Notes under the pieces: generated by a model
What the model was told of the DNA's origin: nothing
Database searches by the model: none
What the model saw: only the letters and a program-made list of their open reading frames with translations
Origin: Amycolatopsis thermoflava N1165
GTDB taxonomy: Bacteria; Actinomycetota; Actinomycetes; Mycobacteriales; Pseudonocardiaceae
Assembly: GCF_000473265.1 (NCBI RefSeq)
Contig: NZ_KI421511.1
Coordinates: 429,979 to 493,978, forward strand
Length of the DNA: 64,000 bases
Reading direction: 5' to 3'
Shown: piece after piece, positions 1 through 7,835 of the stretch
Numbering within the stretch: the first letter of the stretch is position 1
Layout: each line of letters opens with the position of its first letter
Translations under genes and position numbers: made by a program

Positions 1-1
1 G

Positions 2-559
2 GTGAAGGTGGGCGCGCACCCGTCCTTCCCGGACCGGGACGGGTTCGGGCGCCGCGAGATGAAGCTCGACCCGGAGGAGCTGACCGCGTCCGTGGTCTAC
101 CAGGTGGGCGCGCTCAACGGTTTTCTCCAGGGCGAGGGGATGCCGCTGAACCACATCAAACCGCACGGCGCGCTCTACGGGCTCGCGTCCCGGGACGAGT
201 CGGTGGCCGCCGCCATCGCCGCCGCCGCCGACGTCTTCGACGTCCCGCTCATGGGGATGGCCGGCACGGTGCACGAAAAGGTGTGGGGCCGTCGCCCGCA
301 GGGCTTCATCGCCGAGTACTACACCGACCTCGACTACCGCGACGACGGCTCGCTCATCATCACCCGCGAGCACATCGCCTACGACCCCGCCCTCGCCGCC
401 GAACGCGCGGTCCGCGCCGTCACCGAAGGCGTGGCCACCTCCGTCAACGGCAAGGACATTCCCATGCGGGCCGACTGCATCTGCGTGCACTCCGACACGC
501 CGGGAGCGGTCGACCTGGCCAAGAGCGTCTACGAGGCGCTCAAGCCGTACCTGAGCTGA
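2..559 (+). CDS. pxpA: 5-oxoprolinase subunit A (LamB/YcsF family), 5' end missing
   Basis: C-terminal 185 residues of a LamB/YcsF-family protein; family members are about 250 residues, so roughly 65 N-terminal residues lie left of the window. Visible family hallmarks are VGAHPSFPDRDGFGRR near the start and HIKPHGALY around residue 52. In the PxpABC complex this cytosolic subunit takes part in ATP-dependent opening of 5-oxoproline (pyroglutamate) to glutamate. It heads a same-strand run with a biotin carrier, a biotin carboxylase, pxpB and pxpC, which supports the assignment; the GTG at position 2 is an internal valine codon rather than a credible start. Family assignment is firm; the exact lactam or amide substrate is inferred. 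Confidence 0.88.
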   Translation: MKVGAHPSFPDRDGFGRREMKLDPEELTASVVYQVGALNGFLQGEGMPLNHIKPHGALYGLASRDESVAAAIAAAADVFDVPLMGMAGTVHEKVWGRRPQGFIAEYYTDLDYRDDGSLIITREHIAYDPALAAERAVRAVTEGVATSVNGKDIPMRADCICVHSDTPGAVDLAKSVYEALKPYLS

Positions 560-604
560 AACCTCCCCACCCGTCCCATCAACGAGTCACAGCGAGGTGC
601 TCCG

Positions 605-853
605 ATGACCCGACACGAGGTCCTGTCCCCGATCCCCGGCGTCTTCTACCGCAAACCGGACCCGGACAGCCCGGACTACGTCAAACCCGGCCAGCACGTC
701 TCCGCCGGGGACACGGTGGGCCTGGTCGAGGTGATGAAGTCGTTCTACCCGGTGGAGGCAGGCGCCGAGGGAACCGTCGTCGACTTCGCCGCAGAGGGCG
801 AGTCCGTCGTGGAGGCCGGGCAGGTCCTCGTGGTGCTCGAGGTCGAGTCGTGA
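605..853 (+). CDS. biotin carboxyl carrier protein (acetyl-CoA carboxylase BCCP-like)
   Basis: An 82-residue stand-alone biotinyl domain. The biotin-attachment motif is EVMKSFYPVEA (residues about 42-52), a variant of the usual E-A/V-M-K-M, with the modifiable lysine in the hairpin of a lipoyl/biotinyl barrel. There is no Pro/Ala-rich N-terminal linker like that of full AccB. It sits 45 bp after pxpA and its stop overlaps the GTG start of the biotin carboxylase by 4 bp, so the two are probably translationally coupled and work as one carboxylase module. Which acceptor is carboxylated is not shown by the sequence; the carboxyltransferase-like PxpB and PxpC downstream are the candidates. Confidence 0.85.
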   Translation: MTRHEVLSPIPGVFYRKPDPDSPDYVKPGQHVSAGDTVGLVEVMKSFYPVEAGAEGTVVDFAAEGESVVEAGQVLVVLEVES

Positions 854-2214
854 AGCGCCTGCTGATCGCCAACCGCGGCGAGATCGCGGTGCGGATCATC
901 CGGGCGGCCCGCGACCTCGGCATCGAAACCGTCGCGGTCGCCAGCGACGCCGACCGGCACGCCCAGCACGCCCTGCTCGCCGACACGGTCGTCAACATCG
1001 GACCGGCCCCGGCCACCAAGAGCTACCTGGTGCCGGAGGCGATCGTGTCGGCGGCCCGGGACTCCGGCGCGGACGCGGTCCACCCCGGCTACGGGTTCCT
1101 GTCCGAACGGGCCGCTTTCGCGGCCGCGGTCGCCGACGCCGGCCTCACCTTCGTGGGGCCCGACGCCGACGTGATCGAGCAGATGGGCGACAAGGTGCGT
1201 GCCCGCCAGGTGGCGGCCGCCGCCGGGGTGCCCACCGTGCCGGGCACCCCGGACGGTGTCGCCGACGTCGCCGCCTCGGTCGCCGCGGCACGCGAGACGG
1301 GGTACCCGGTGATGCTGAAGGCCGCCGCCGGCGGTGGCGGCCGCGGGATCCGCGTCGTGGCCGACGAGGCCGAACTGGTGGCCGCGTTCCCGCAGGCCTC
1401 CGGCGAGGCGGCCAGCGCCTTCGGCGACGGCCGGATGTACCTCGAACGGTTCGTCCGCAACGCCCGGCACGTCGAGGTGCAGGTCCTCGGCGACGGGACC
1501 GACGCGATCCACGTGTTCGAGCGGGAGTGCTCCCTGCAGCGACGGCGGCAGAAGGTCGTCGAGGAGGCGCCCTCGCCGGGGATCGACGAGCGCATCCGCG
1601 CGGAGATGACCGCGGCGGCGGTCCGCCTGTGCCGCCAGGTCGGCTACCGCAGCGCGGGCACCTGCGAATTCCTGGTCGACGACGAGACCGGCGAGTTCTT
1701 CTTCATCGAGATGAACACCCGGATCCAGGTGGAGCACCCGGTCACCGAGTTGATCACCGGCATCGACCTGGTCGCCGAGCAGCTGCGCATCGCGGCGGGG
1801 GAGGAGCTCGGCATCCGGCAGAGCGACGTGACCGCGCGCGGGCACGCCGTCGAGTTCCGGGTGTGCGCGGAGAACCCGGACAAGAACTTCATGCCCGGCC
1901 CCGGCCGCATCGCCCACGTCCACCTGCCCGGCGGCCCGTGGGTGCGCACCGACACGTGGCTGGCGCCGGGCAGCCAGGTGTCGCCCTACTACGACTCCCT
2001 GGTGGCCAAGGTCGTGGTCTGGGGGCACGACCGGGCCACCGCGCTGGCGCGGTCCCGCCGGGCACTGTCCGAACTGGTCATCGACGGGGTGCCGAGCACC
2101 ACGAGCCTGCTGCTGGAGTTGCTCGACGAGCCGTGGTTCGCCGACGGCAGCTTCGGCACCGGCACGCTCGAACAGTGGCTGGCCCAGCGCGCGGCGACGG
2201 GGGTGAGCGCATGA
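850..2214 (+). CDS. biotin carboxylase (AccC-type)
   Basis: A 454-residue ATP-grasp enzyme that carboxylates biotin using ATP and bicarbonate. The N-terminus KRLLIANRGEIAVRII is the classic pre-ATP-grasp start. The glycine-rich ATP loop KAAAGGGGRG lies near residue 160, and FFFIEMNTRIQVEHPVTE carries the catalytic and metal-binding residues near residues 282-299. The length matches AccC (about 450). I chose GTG at 850, which overlaps the carrier-protein stop, because homology begins exactly there. It lacks the fused BCCP of actinobacterial AccA-type subunits and so depends on the preceding gene. Being placed between pxpA and pxpB suggests a dedicated rather than a fatty-acid role; this is inference. 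Confidence 0.92.
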   Translation: MKRLLIANRGEIAVRIIRAARDLGIETVAVASDADRHAQHALLADTVVNIGPAPATKSYLVPEAIVSAARDSGADAVHPGYGFLSERAAFAAAVADAGLTFVGPDADVIEQMGDKVRARQVAAAAGVPTVPGTPDGVADVAASVAAARETGYPVMLKAAAGGGGRGIRVVADEAELVAAFPQASGEAASAFGDGRMYLERFVRNARHVEVQVLGDGTDAIHVFERECSLQRRRQKVVEEAPSPGIDERIRAEMTAAAVRLCRQVGYRSAGTCEFLVDDETGEFFFIEMNTRIQVEHPVTELITGIDLVAEQLRIAAGEELGIRQSDVTARGHAVEFRVCAENPDKNFMPGPGRIAHVHLPGGPWVRTDTWLAPGSQVSPYYDSLVAKVVVWGHDRATALARSRRALSELVIDGVPSTTSLLLELLDEPWFADGSFGTGTLEQWLAQRAATGVSA

Positions 2215-3101
2215 GCGGCGCCGCGGAAGCCCGCTACAGCTGGGGCGGTGACGAGCACATCTTCGTCGAGCTCGCCGAGTCGATGAGCCTGCGGGCCAAC
2301 TTCCGCGCCATGGCGATCACGACGTCGCTGCGTGCGGATCGGCCCGACGGCGTGCTGGAGATCTGCCCGGCCAACGCCTCCTACCAGGTGCGGTACGACC
2401 CGGACGTCATCGAACCCGAGAAGCTGCTCGGGCACCTGCGCGACATCGAGCGGAAGGTCGGCGACGCCTCCGACTTCAGCCTCGCCACCCGCGTGGTCGA
2501 AATCCCCGTGCTGTACCGGGATCCGTGGACCACCGAGACGCTCATGCGGTTCCGCGACCGGCACCAGGACCCGGACGCCACCGACATCGAGTACGCGGCC
2601 AGGATCAACGGGCTCGCCGACGCCGACGAATTCATCCGCGTGCACTCCGGTTCCCCGTGGTTCACCTCGATGGTCGGGTTCGTGGCGGGACTGCCGTTCA
2701 TGTACCAGATGGTGCCGCAGGAGCGTCAGCTCGTCGTCCCGAAGTACCTGCGCCCCCGCACCGACACCCCCAAGCAGACGGTGGGGCACGGCGGCTGCTT
2801 CGGGTGCATCTACTCCGTCCGCGGCGCCGGCGGGTACCAGATGTTCGGTATCACGCCCGCGCCGATCTACGACCCGTCGCAGTCCGCGCCGGACTTCGCC
2901 GACTTCATGGTCTTCTTCCGCCCCGGCGACATCGTGCGGTTCGCCCCGGTCGACCGGGACCGCTACGACGACCTGGTCGCCGAGGTCGAGGCCGGGACCT
3001 TCCGCATCCGTTCCCGGCCGGTCGACTTCGCGCTGAAACCGTTCCTGGACGACCCGGACGGTGTCAACACCCGCCTGCTGGAGGTGCTCCGTGCCGATTG
3101 A
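2211..3101 (+). CDS. pxpB: 5-oxoprolinase subunit B (KipI/allophanate-hydrolase subunit 1 family)
   Basis: A 296-residue protein of the PxpB/KipI family, also called carboxyltransferase domain subdomain C/D. Family signatures are the segment PASYQVRYDP and, in the C-terminal half, GFVAGLPFMYQM and the PRTDTPKQTVGHGG stretch. It is longer than Bacillus KipI (about 240 residues) because of an N-terminal extension. The ATG at 2211 overlaps the stop of the biotin carboxylase by 4 bp and its own end overlaps pxpC by 11 bp, so pxpB and pxpC are probably made in equal amounts. KipI was first described as an inhibitor of sporulation kinase A, but in this operon the enzymatic PxpABC role is far more likely. 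Confidence 0.87.
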   Translation: MSGAAEARYSWGGDEHIFVELAESMSLRANFRAMAITTSLRADRPDGVLEICPANASYQVRYDPDVIEPEKLLGHLRDIERKVGDASDFSLATRVVEIPVLYRDPWTTETLMRFRDRHQDPDATDIEYAARINGLADADEFIRVHSGSPWFTSMVGFVAGLPFMYQMVPQERQLVVPKYLRPRTDTPKQTVGHGGCFGCIYSVRGAGGYQMFGITPAPIYDPSQSAPDFADFMVFFRPGDIVRFAPVDRDRYDDLVAEVEAGTFRIRSRPVDFALKPFLDDPDGVNTRLLEVLRAD

Positions 3102-4056
3102 GGTGCGCAAACCAGGCCTGTCCACCACAGTCCAGGACACCGGCCGCAGCGGCTACTACGACGTCGGGATCCCGCCGTCCGGCGCGCTCGACCAGTACTC
3201 GCTGACGGTCGCCAACCGGCTGGTCGGCAACGAACCCGGCGCCGCCGCGCTCGAATGCGTCTACCTCGGGCCGGAACTGCTGTTCACCGAGGACGCCGTG
3301 GTGGCGATCACCGGCGCGGACCTGCCACCGCGGGTCAACGGGGAGGAGCGGCCGCTGTGGGAGGCGTTCCCCGTGCGGGCAGGCGACGTCCTGGACTTCG
3401 GCTACGTCAAACGGGGCGCGCGGGCCTACCTGGCGGTCGGCGGCGGCATCGACGTGCCCGTCGTGCTCGGCAGCCGCTCCACCTACGGTCTCGGCAAGCT
3501 CGGCGGGGTGTCCGGCGGCCCGCTGGTGCCCGGCGACGTGCTGCCGATCGGGCCCGGCGGCGGGACCCCCGGCCGGTCGCTGCCCGACGAGCTCAGGCCC
3601 GCCCTGGCCAAGGAGATCGAGGTCCGGGTCGTGATGGGCCTGTACGACCACGTGCTCACCGGCGCCGGACGGCGCGGCTTCCTCGACACGACCTGGACGC
3701 TGACCCCGGTCGCCGACCGCGTCGGATTCCGGTACCAGGGCGGCGAGCTGGAGACGGTCGACCGAACACCGCCGTTCGGCGCCGGACAGGACCCGTCGAA
3801 CATCGTCGACGCCCCGTACCCGATCGGATCCATCCAGGTGCCGGGCGGGGTGGAGCCGATCATCCTGCACCGGGACGCGGTGTCCGGCGGCGGCTACATG
3901 ATGATCGCCACCGTCATCAGCTGCGACCTCGACCTGGTCGCCCAGTCCGCGCCGGGCACCCGCACCCGGTTCGTCGACGTCACCCTCGACGATGCGCTCG
4001 CCGCCCGCCGGGAGTACCGGCAGCGGGCCCGTCGCGTCGCCGAACTCCTCGCCTAG
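3091..4056 (+). CDS. pxpC: 5-oxoprolinase subunit C (biotin-dependent carboxyltransferase family)
   Basis: A 321-residue PxpC/KipA-family protein with carboxyltransferase-like folds. The N-terminal signature EVRKPGLSTTVQDTGR, followed by GIPPSGALDQYSL and NRLVGN, is diagnostic; GSRSTYGLGKLGG and the C-terminal PYPIGSIQVPGGVEPIILHRDAVSGGGYMMIATV segments are also family hallmarks. I chose GTG at 3091, within the end of pxpB, because the conserved N-terminus starts there; an in-frame GTG at 3061 would add ten residues unlike the family. The same domain occurs in urea carboxylase, so a biotin-linked reaction with the carrier and carboxylase of this operon is plausible but unproven. Confidence 0.88.
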   Translation: MPIEVRKPGLSTTVQDTGRSGYYDVGIPPSGALDQYSLTVANRLVGNEPGAAALECVYLGPELLFTEDAVVAITGADLPPRVNGEERPLWEAFPVRAGDVLDFGYVKRGARAYLAVGGGIDVPVVLGSRSTYGLGKLGGVSGGPLVPGDVLPIGPGGGTPGRSLPDELRPALAKEIEVRVVMGLYDHVLTGAGRRGFLDTTWTLTPVADRVGFRYQGGELETVDRTPPFGAGQDPSNIVDAPYPIGSIQVPGGVEPIILHRDAVSGGGYMMIATVISCDLDLVAQSAPGTRTRFVDVTLDDALAARREYRQRARRVAELLA

Positions 4057-4071
4057 AAAGGAAAAACCGCC

Positions 4072-4257
4072 ATGCCACACGTCCGCATCGACTGGTTCCC
4101 CGGACGCACCGTGGAACAGAAGCGCGAGCTGGCCGAGGTGCTGACCCGCGAGATCTGCCGGATCGGCAAGTGCGCCCCGGACTCCGTGGGGATCGTGTTC
4201 ACCGACGTGGACACCGAGAACTGGGCCCGCGCGGGCAAACTCTTCGCGGACGGCTGA
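4072..4257 (+). CDS. 4-oxalocrotonate tautomerase-family protein
   Basis: A 61-residue protein of the 4-oxalocrotonate tautomerase superfamily. Proline directly follows the initiator methionine (MPHVRIDWFPGRT), the position of the catalytic Pro-1 base. The helix motif EQKRELAEVLTREI and the later VGIVFTDV strand match the beta-alpha-beta fold, and the length is typical of small hexameric members. A clear ribosome site (AAAGGA) precedes the ATG, 15 bp after pxpC. The family does enol-keto tautomerisation and some dehalogenation or hydration reactions; the substrate here is unknown. Position suggests it processes a product or analogue of the upstream pathway. Confidence 0.85.
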   Translation: MPHVRIDWFPGRTVEQKRELAEVLTREICRIGKCAPDSVGIVFTDVDTENWARAGKLFADG

Positions 4258-4260
4258 GCC

Positions 4261-4647
4261 GTGGCCACACTGCGCTCGCACGTGCTGGTCGACGCCGATC
4301 CCGACGCCGTCTGGAAGGTGGTCGGCGACGCGGCGAACATCGCCGACTGGTTCCCCGCGATGACCGCTTCCACCGGCGACGACACCCGCCGCACGGTCAC
4401 CTTGCGCGACGGCGCGCGGCTGGAGGAGGAAGTGGTGACCCGCGACCCGGTGCTGCGGCGGTTCCAGTACCGGGTCGTCGGCGGCGACCTCGGCGTGGAG
4501 TCGCACCTGGGCACGGTCGACGTGATCGAGGTGCCCGGCGCCGGCTCGCTGGTCGTCTACAGCACCGAGATCGAACCCGCGTCGCTGGCCGGAGCGTTCG
4601 ACGAGGCGATCTCCGAGGCGGTGGCCGGCTTGCCGGGGTTCCTGTGA
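4261..4647 (+). CDS. SRPBCC (START-like) family protein
   Basis: A 128-residue polyketide-cyclase/START-like protein. The opening pattern LRSHVLVDADPDAVWKVVGDAANIADWFP is the standard SRPBCC beginning, with the Trp-Phe-Pro that follows helix 1. It starts at GTG 4261, three bases after the tautomerase stop, so the two are co-transcribed. Such proteins bind hydrophobic ligands in a deep cavity; some are cyclases or dehydratases. No catalytic residue set is recognisable, so only the fold is claimed. It overlaps the next gene by 4 bp. Confidence 0.8.
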   Translation: MATLRSHVLVDADPDAVWKVVGDAANIADWFPAMTASTGDDTRRTVTLRDGARLEEEVVTRDPVLRRFQYRVVGGDLGVESHLGTVDVIEVPGAGSLVVYSTEIEPASLAGAFDEAISEAVAGLPGFL

Positions 4648-5033
4648 GCCGGCCGGGTGCCGCGGAGTGCCGCCGCGTGTTCGGATGGCCGGTCCGGGGG
4701 TCCGATCTGGTCCTGGGAGCGGGTATCGGCGCGGCGGCCGTCCCACGGGCGCGGGCCGGGCAGGTGGTGGAGAACCTGGGACGCCAGGGCTGCCGCGCGG
4801 CGGCCCTGAGCGTCCCGCCGGTGGTGATCTTCCTGGCCGAGGCCGACGTCCTGCCCGGCGACCTGGACGGCCTGCCTGCCGACGTCCGGGTGCTCACCTC
4901 GGGCACCGCCATCCCGTTGCCGGGCGCGCCGGGGCCCGCGCGGTGGCTGGTGCCGCCCGACCCGCGGCAGCGCTGGCTGCCGAGCCCGACCGCGGTCCTG
5001 GCCGCCGCCCGGGTGGCGAGCTACTGCCACTGA
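4644..5033 (+). CDS. hypothetical protein, last gene of the pxp operon
   Basis: A 129-residue protein I do not recognise. It begins at GTG 4644, overlapping the SRPBCC stop by 4 bp. It is rich in Ala, Pro, Gly and Arg, with no signal peptide and no long hydrophobic segment. Notable stretches are FGWPVRGSDLVLGAG near residue 12 and RWLVPPDPRQRWLPSP near residue 100. Strong third-position GC and the coupled start argue that it is real and translated with the operon. It vaguely recalls short actinomycete primase/polymerase-N-like proteins, but I cannot support that. Confidence 0.6.
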   Translation: MSRPGAAECRRVFGWPVRGSDLVLGAGIGAAAVPRARAGQVVENLGRQGCRAAALSVPPVVIFLAEADVLPGDLDGLPADVRVLTSGTAIPLPGAPGPARWLVPPDPRQRWLPSPTAVLAAARVASYCH

Positions 5034-5101
5034 CGGTGCCGACGAGCCGAACGGCGTGGCGCTCCCTGCGGGCGGCGGGCACGTAGCACGCTGGCGGCAC
5101 C

Positions 5102-5833
5102 ATGGCACGCATCTTCATCACCGGTTCCGCCGACGGCCTCGGCCGCCTGGCCGCCCAGACCCTGCTCGACGACGGGCACCAGGTCGTCCTCCACGCCCGC
5201 AACCACGCACGGCTCACCGCGGTGTCCGCGCTCATCGACCGGGGCGCCGAGGCCGTCACCGGGGACCTGTCCGATCCCGGGCAGACCCGCGGGGTCGCCG
5301 GGCAGGTGAACGCCCTCGGCCCGGTGGACGCGGTGATCCACAACGCCGGCGTCTACATCGGCGCGCGCATCCTGCCCGTGAACGTCGTCGCCCCCTACCT
5401 GCTGACCGCGCTGATCCGGCGTCCGGCGCGGCTGGTCTACCTCAGCAGCGGCATGCACCACGGCGGGCGGGCGGACGTGCGTGGCCGGGACTGGGCGGGC
5501 CTGCGCGCGACGGCGTCCTATTCGGACAGCAAGTTGTTTGTGACGGCGCTGGCGTTCGCGGTCGCCCGGCTGTGGCCCGGCGTGTCCGTGAACGCGGTCG
5601 ACCCGGGCTGGGTGCCGACGAAGATGGGCGGCCCGGGCGCCCCCGATGACCTCCGCGAGGGGCACCGCACCCAGGAATGGCTCGCCACGAGCGACGACTC
5701 GCGCGCCCGCACCACCGGCGGCTACTGGTACCACGGGCAGCCGCGCGAGCCGCACGCCGCCGCCAGGGACGAGCGGTTCCAGGACGAGCTCGTGTCCGAG
5801 CTCGCGGCCTTCACCGGCACCCGCCTGGCGTAG
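5102..5833 (+). CDS. short-chain dehydrogenase/reductase
   Basis: A 243-residue NAD(P)-dependent SDR. The N-terminal ITGSADGLGRLAA is a variant TGxxxGxG nucleotide motif, VIHNAGVYIG is the NNAG equivalent (here HNAG), and the catalytic tetrad is visible as SSGMHH (Ser) and YSDSKLF (Tyr-x-x-x-Lys). The C-terminus is shortened compared with the 250-270 residues usual for classical SDRs, and TRTTGGYWYH near residue 205 recalls extended or retinol-dehydrogenase-type members. The gene stands alone and ends 2 bp from the convergent monooxygenase gene. The substrate is unknown. Confidence 0.87.
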   Translation: MARIFITGSADGLGRLAAQTLLDDGHQVVLHARNHARLTAVSALIDRGAEAVTGDLSDPGQTRGVAGQVNALGPVDAVIHNAGVYIGARILPVNVVAPYLLTALIRRPARLVYLSSGMHHGGRADVRGRDWAGLRATASYSDSKLFVTALAFAVARLWPGVSVNAVDPGWVPTKMGGPGAPDDLREGHRTQEWLATSDDSRARTTGGYWYHGQPREPHAAARDERFQDELVSELAAFTGTRLA

Positions 5834-5835
5834 GG

Positions 5836-7032
5836 CTACACCGCCCGCTCCGCACGGTCGATCTCGTCGAGCTGGTCGAGGATCTCGCCGGGGGAGGACT
5901 CGCCGACGACCTTCTGCAGCAGCGGCGTGTGGTCGAGGACGAGGTCGCGCAGGGCACGCAGCGGGCGCGGCGCGCGGTGGAACACCTTGCCCAGCAGCCA
6001 CGCCTGCTGCGACTGCCGCGCCGTGTGCGGTTTGCGGGGCGTCTCGAACGCCTCCAGCGCGCGGCGCACCGCGGCGTAGTCCGACAGGTCGACCCCGGCC
6101 AGTCGGCGGCCGAGGAAGTAACCGTCCTCAATGGCCATTCCCGCGCCGTAGGCGGCGTAGGGAGAGGTGGGGTGCGCGGCGTCGCCGACGAGGGTGGCGC
6201 GGCCGCGTGACCACTGCTTCAGCGGCTTGCGGTCGCGCAGGACCCAGCGTTGCAGGTTTTCCGGCGGTGTGGCTGCGATCAGGCGCGGCAACGGATCGGC
6301 GAACCCGGCCGCCAGCGCGGTGGCGGTGGCATGCAGGTCCCCGGTGAACTCAGCCGACGTGTCGTGCGCGGTGAGCACCCACCACTGGAACCCGTCGCGG
6401 CCCTGGTGCCGGATGGAGGTCCAGCTGCCCTGCACGGTCCGGTCGTGCGACACCACGCACAGGCCGCGTTCAGCGGCCGCGTCGAAGGTGTAGCCGCCGA
6501 AGATGTGCAGGTGGTGCTCCCGCTTCGGCGACTCGCCCCACAGGGTGCGGCGGAGAAGCGAGTCGATCCCGTCCGCGCCCACCACCACGTCGGCCTCCAG
6601 CACGTCACCACCGGCCAGAGCCAGGGACACCCCGCTCTCGTCCTGCTCGACCGTCTCAACAGGACAGTCCACGCGCAGGACGCCCGGCGGGAGCGCGGCC
6701 AGCAGCCGCTCGTACAGCGCGGGCCGGAGCAGGCCGATGAACCCGCCGCCGTAGTCGCGCACCACCTCGGCGGGCAGGGTGATCGACGCGCGGGTGCGCC
6801 CGGCGGCGGTGCGGAACTCCGAGTGGCACGGCGCGCCCAGGTCGGTCACGTCGACGCCGAGCAGACCCAGTGCCTTGATGGGCGGCGGCCACAGGTTGAG
6901 GATATTGCCCGCCGGCCGGGCCCGCGGGTAGCGCTCCAGCAGGACGACGTCGTGGCCGGCCTGGTGCACGGACAGCGCGGTCGCCATCCCGGCCGGGCCG
7001 GCGCCGATCACGGCGACGCGGTGGGTGGTCAT
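5836..7032 (-). CDS. FAD-dependent monooxygenase (PHBH/UbiH-like)
   Basis: A 398-residue class A flavoprotein hydroxylase. The Rossmann motif is GAGPAGMATALS (residues about 10-21), followed by the GADGIDSLLRR segment (the DG motif contacting both FAD and NADPH) near residue 155. The FAD ribose motif is GDAAHPTSPYAAYGAGMAIEDG near residue 285. Length and order match para-hydroxybenzoate hydroxylase-type enzymes that insert one oxygen atom into aromatic or polycyclic substrates. It is transcribed divergently from a TetR gene with a candidate operator between them, so it is the probable target of that repressor. Confidence 0.9.
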   Translation of the reverse strand: MTTHRVAVIGAGPAGMATALSVHQAGHDVVLLERYPRARPAGNILNLWPPPIKALGLLGVDVTDLGAPCHSEFRTAAGRTRASITLPAEVVRDYGGGFIGLLRPALYERLLAALPPGVLRVDCPVETVEQDESGVSLALAGGDVLEADVVVGADGIDSLLRRTLWGESPKREHHLHIFGGYTFDAAAERGLCVVSHDRTVQGSWTSIRHQGRDGFQWWVLTAHDTSAEFTGDLHATATALAAGFADPLPRLIAATPPENLQRWVLRDRKPLKQWSRGRATLVGDAAHPTSPYAAYGAGMAIEDGYFLGRRLAGVDLSDYAAVRRALEAFETPRKPHTARQSQQAWLLGKVFHRAPRPLRALRDLVLDHTPLLQKVVGESSPGEILDQLDEIDRAERAV

Positions 7033-7063
7033 GGTCCGGCTCCTCGTCGAGTCAAGGTTAAAC

Positions 7064-7079
7064 CGTAGTCATCGCTACG
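7064..7079. promoter_or_regulatory. candidate TetR operator
   Basis: Inverted repeat CGTAG-6-CTACG, centred in the 104-bp space between the divergent monooxygenase and tetR genes. Arms are perfect over 5 bp and an extra A/T pair is possible one base further out. The position suits simultaneous repression of both genes. Seen in sequence; binding is inferred. Confidence 0.5.
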
Positions 7080-7136
7080 TTCTGACGAAGAATGAAGTGC
7101 GCGCTACGCTTCTGTCAAGCTCGGGAGAGGAGAACA

Positions 7137-7742
7137 GTGGGCAGTCCGGTGATCCGCCCGCCGCGCCAGAAGCGCACCCGGGAGGCGTGGAACCGCGTGC
7201 TCGACGCGGGGGTCGCACTCCTGGAAGAGGGCGGCTACGAGGCCTTCACCATCGCCGCGGTCTGCGAGCGGGCGGGCGTGGCACCACGGGCGCTCTACGA
7301 CCGGGTCGACGACAAGGACGCGCTGTTCCTGGCCGTGTACGAGCACGGCATCGCCCGGATCCGGGCCGACCAGGAGGTGTTCGCCGACGCCGGGCGCTGG
7401 AACGGGCTGACCCCGGAACGGCTCGTCCGGGACGCGGTCGGCGAGCTCGACGGAATCTTCACCCGGCACGCGAAGTTCCTGCGGTCGGTGGTGCTCATCT
7501 CCGGCGCCGACGCCGAGATCCACCGCCGCGGCGCCCGGTACAGCCGGGAGGTCGGGGAGCGGTTCGCCGAGGTCGTGCTGCGCGCGCCGGTGACGCACCC
7601 GGACCCGGCCGCGGCGGTCCGGCTGGTGTTCACCCTGTTGTTCTCGACCATGGTGGTGCGCACCGCCTACGGGCCGGAGTTCCCCGGCGGGCGGGACGGG
7701 CTGGACCTCGGCGACTTCGCCGTGCGCTACCTGCTGGGCTGA
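7137..7742 (+). CDS. TetR family transcriptional regulator
   Basis: A 201-residue TetR-type repressor. The N-terminal HTH runs through residues about 10-55: TREAWNRVLDAGVALLEEGGYEAFTIAAVCERAGVAPRALYDRVDDKDALF has the classical spacing, with ALYDRVDDKD as the recognition-helix end. The C-terminal ligand domain is unassigned. I chose GTG 7137 because a strong purine-rich site (GGGAGAGGAG) lies just upstream; an in-frame ATG at 7092 would add 15 residues across the probable promoter. It is divergent from the FAD monooxygenase and probably regulates it and itself. Confidence 0.88.
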   Translation: MGSPVIRPPRQKRTREAWNRVLDAGVALLEEGGYEAFTIAAVCERAGVAPRALYDRVDDKDALFLAVYEHGIARIRADQEVFADAGRWNGLTPERLVRDAVGELDGIFTRHAKFLRSVVLISGADAEIHRRGARYSREVGERFAEVVLRAPVTHPDPAAAVRLVFTLLFSTMVVRTAYGPEFPGGRDGLDLGDFAVRYLLG

Positions 7743-7835
7743 GCCGACGTTCGGGGGAAACCGGGCGGTTCCGCGCCGCGCCGGGGGAGCCTGCCGCTAG
7801 CGTGATCATGCCACCGCGAGCGAGGAGATGAGGCG

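Noticed and set aside
3064..4746. Long minus-strand open frame across pxpC and its neighbours
   Set aside because: Antisense shadow: low-complexity Gly/Arg/Val composition, no family, while four well-supported plus-strand genes cover the same DNA.
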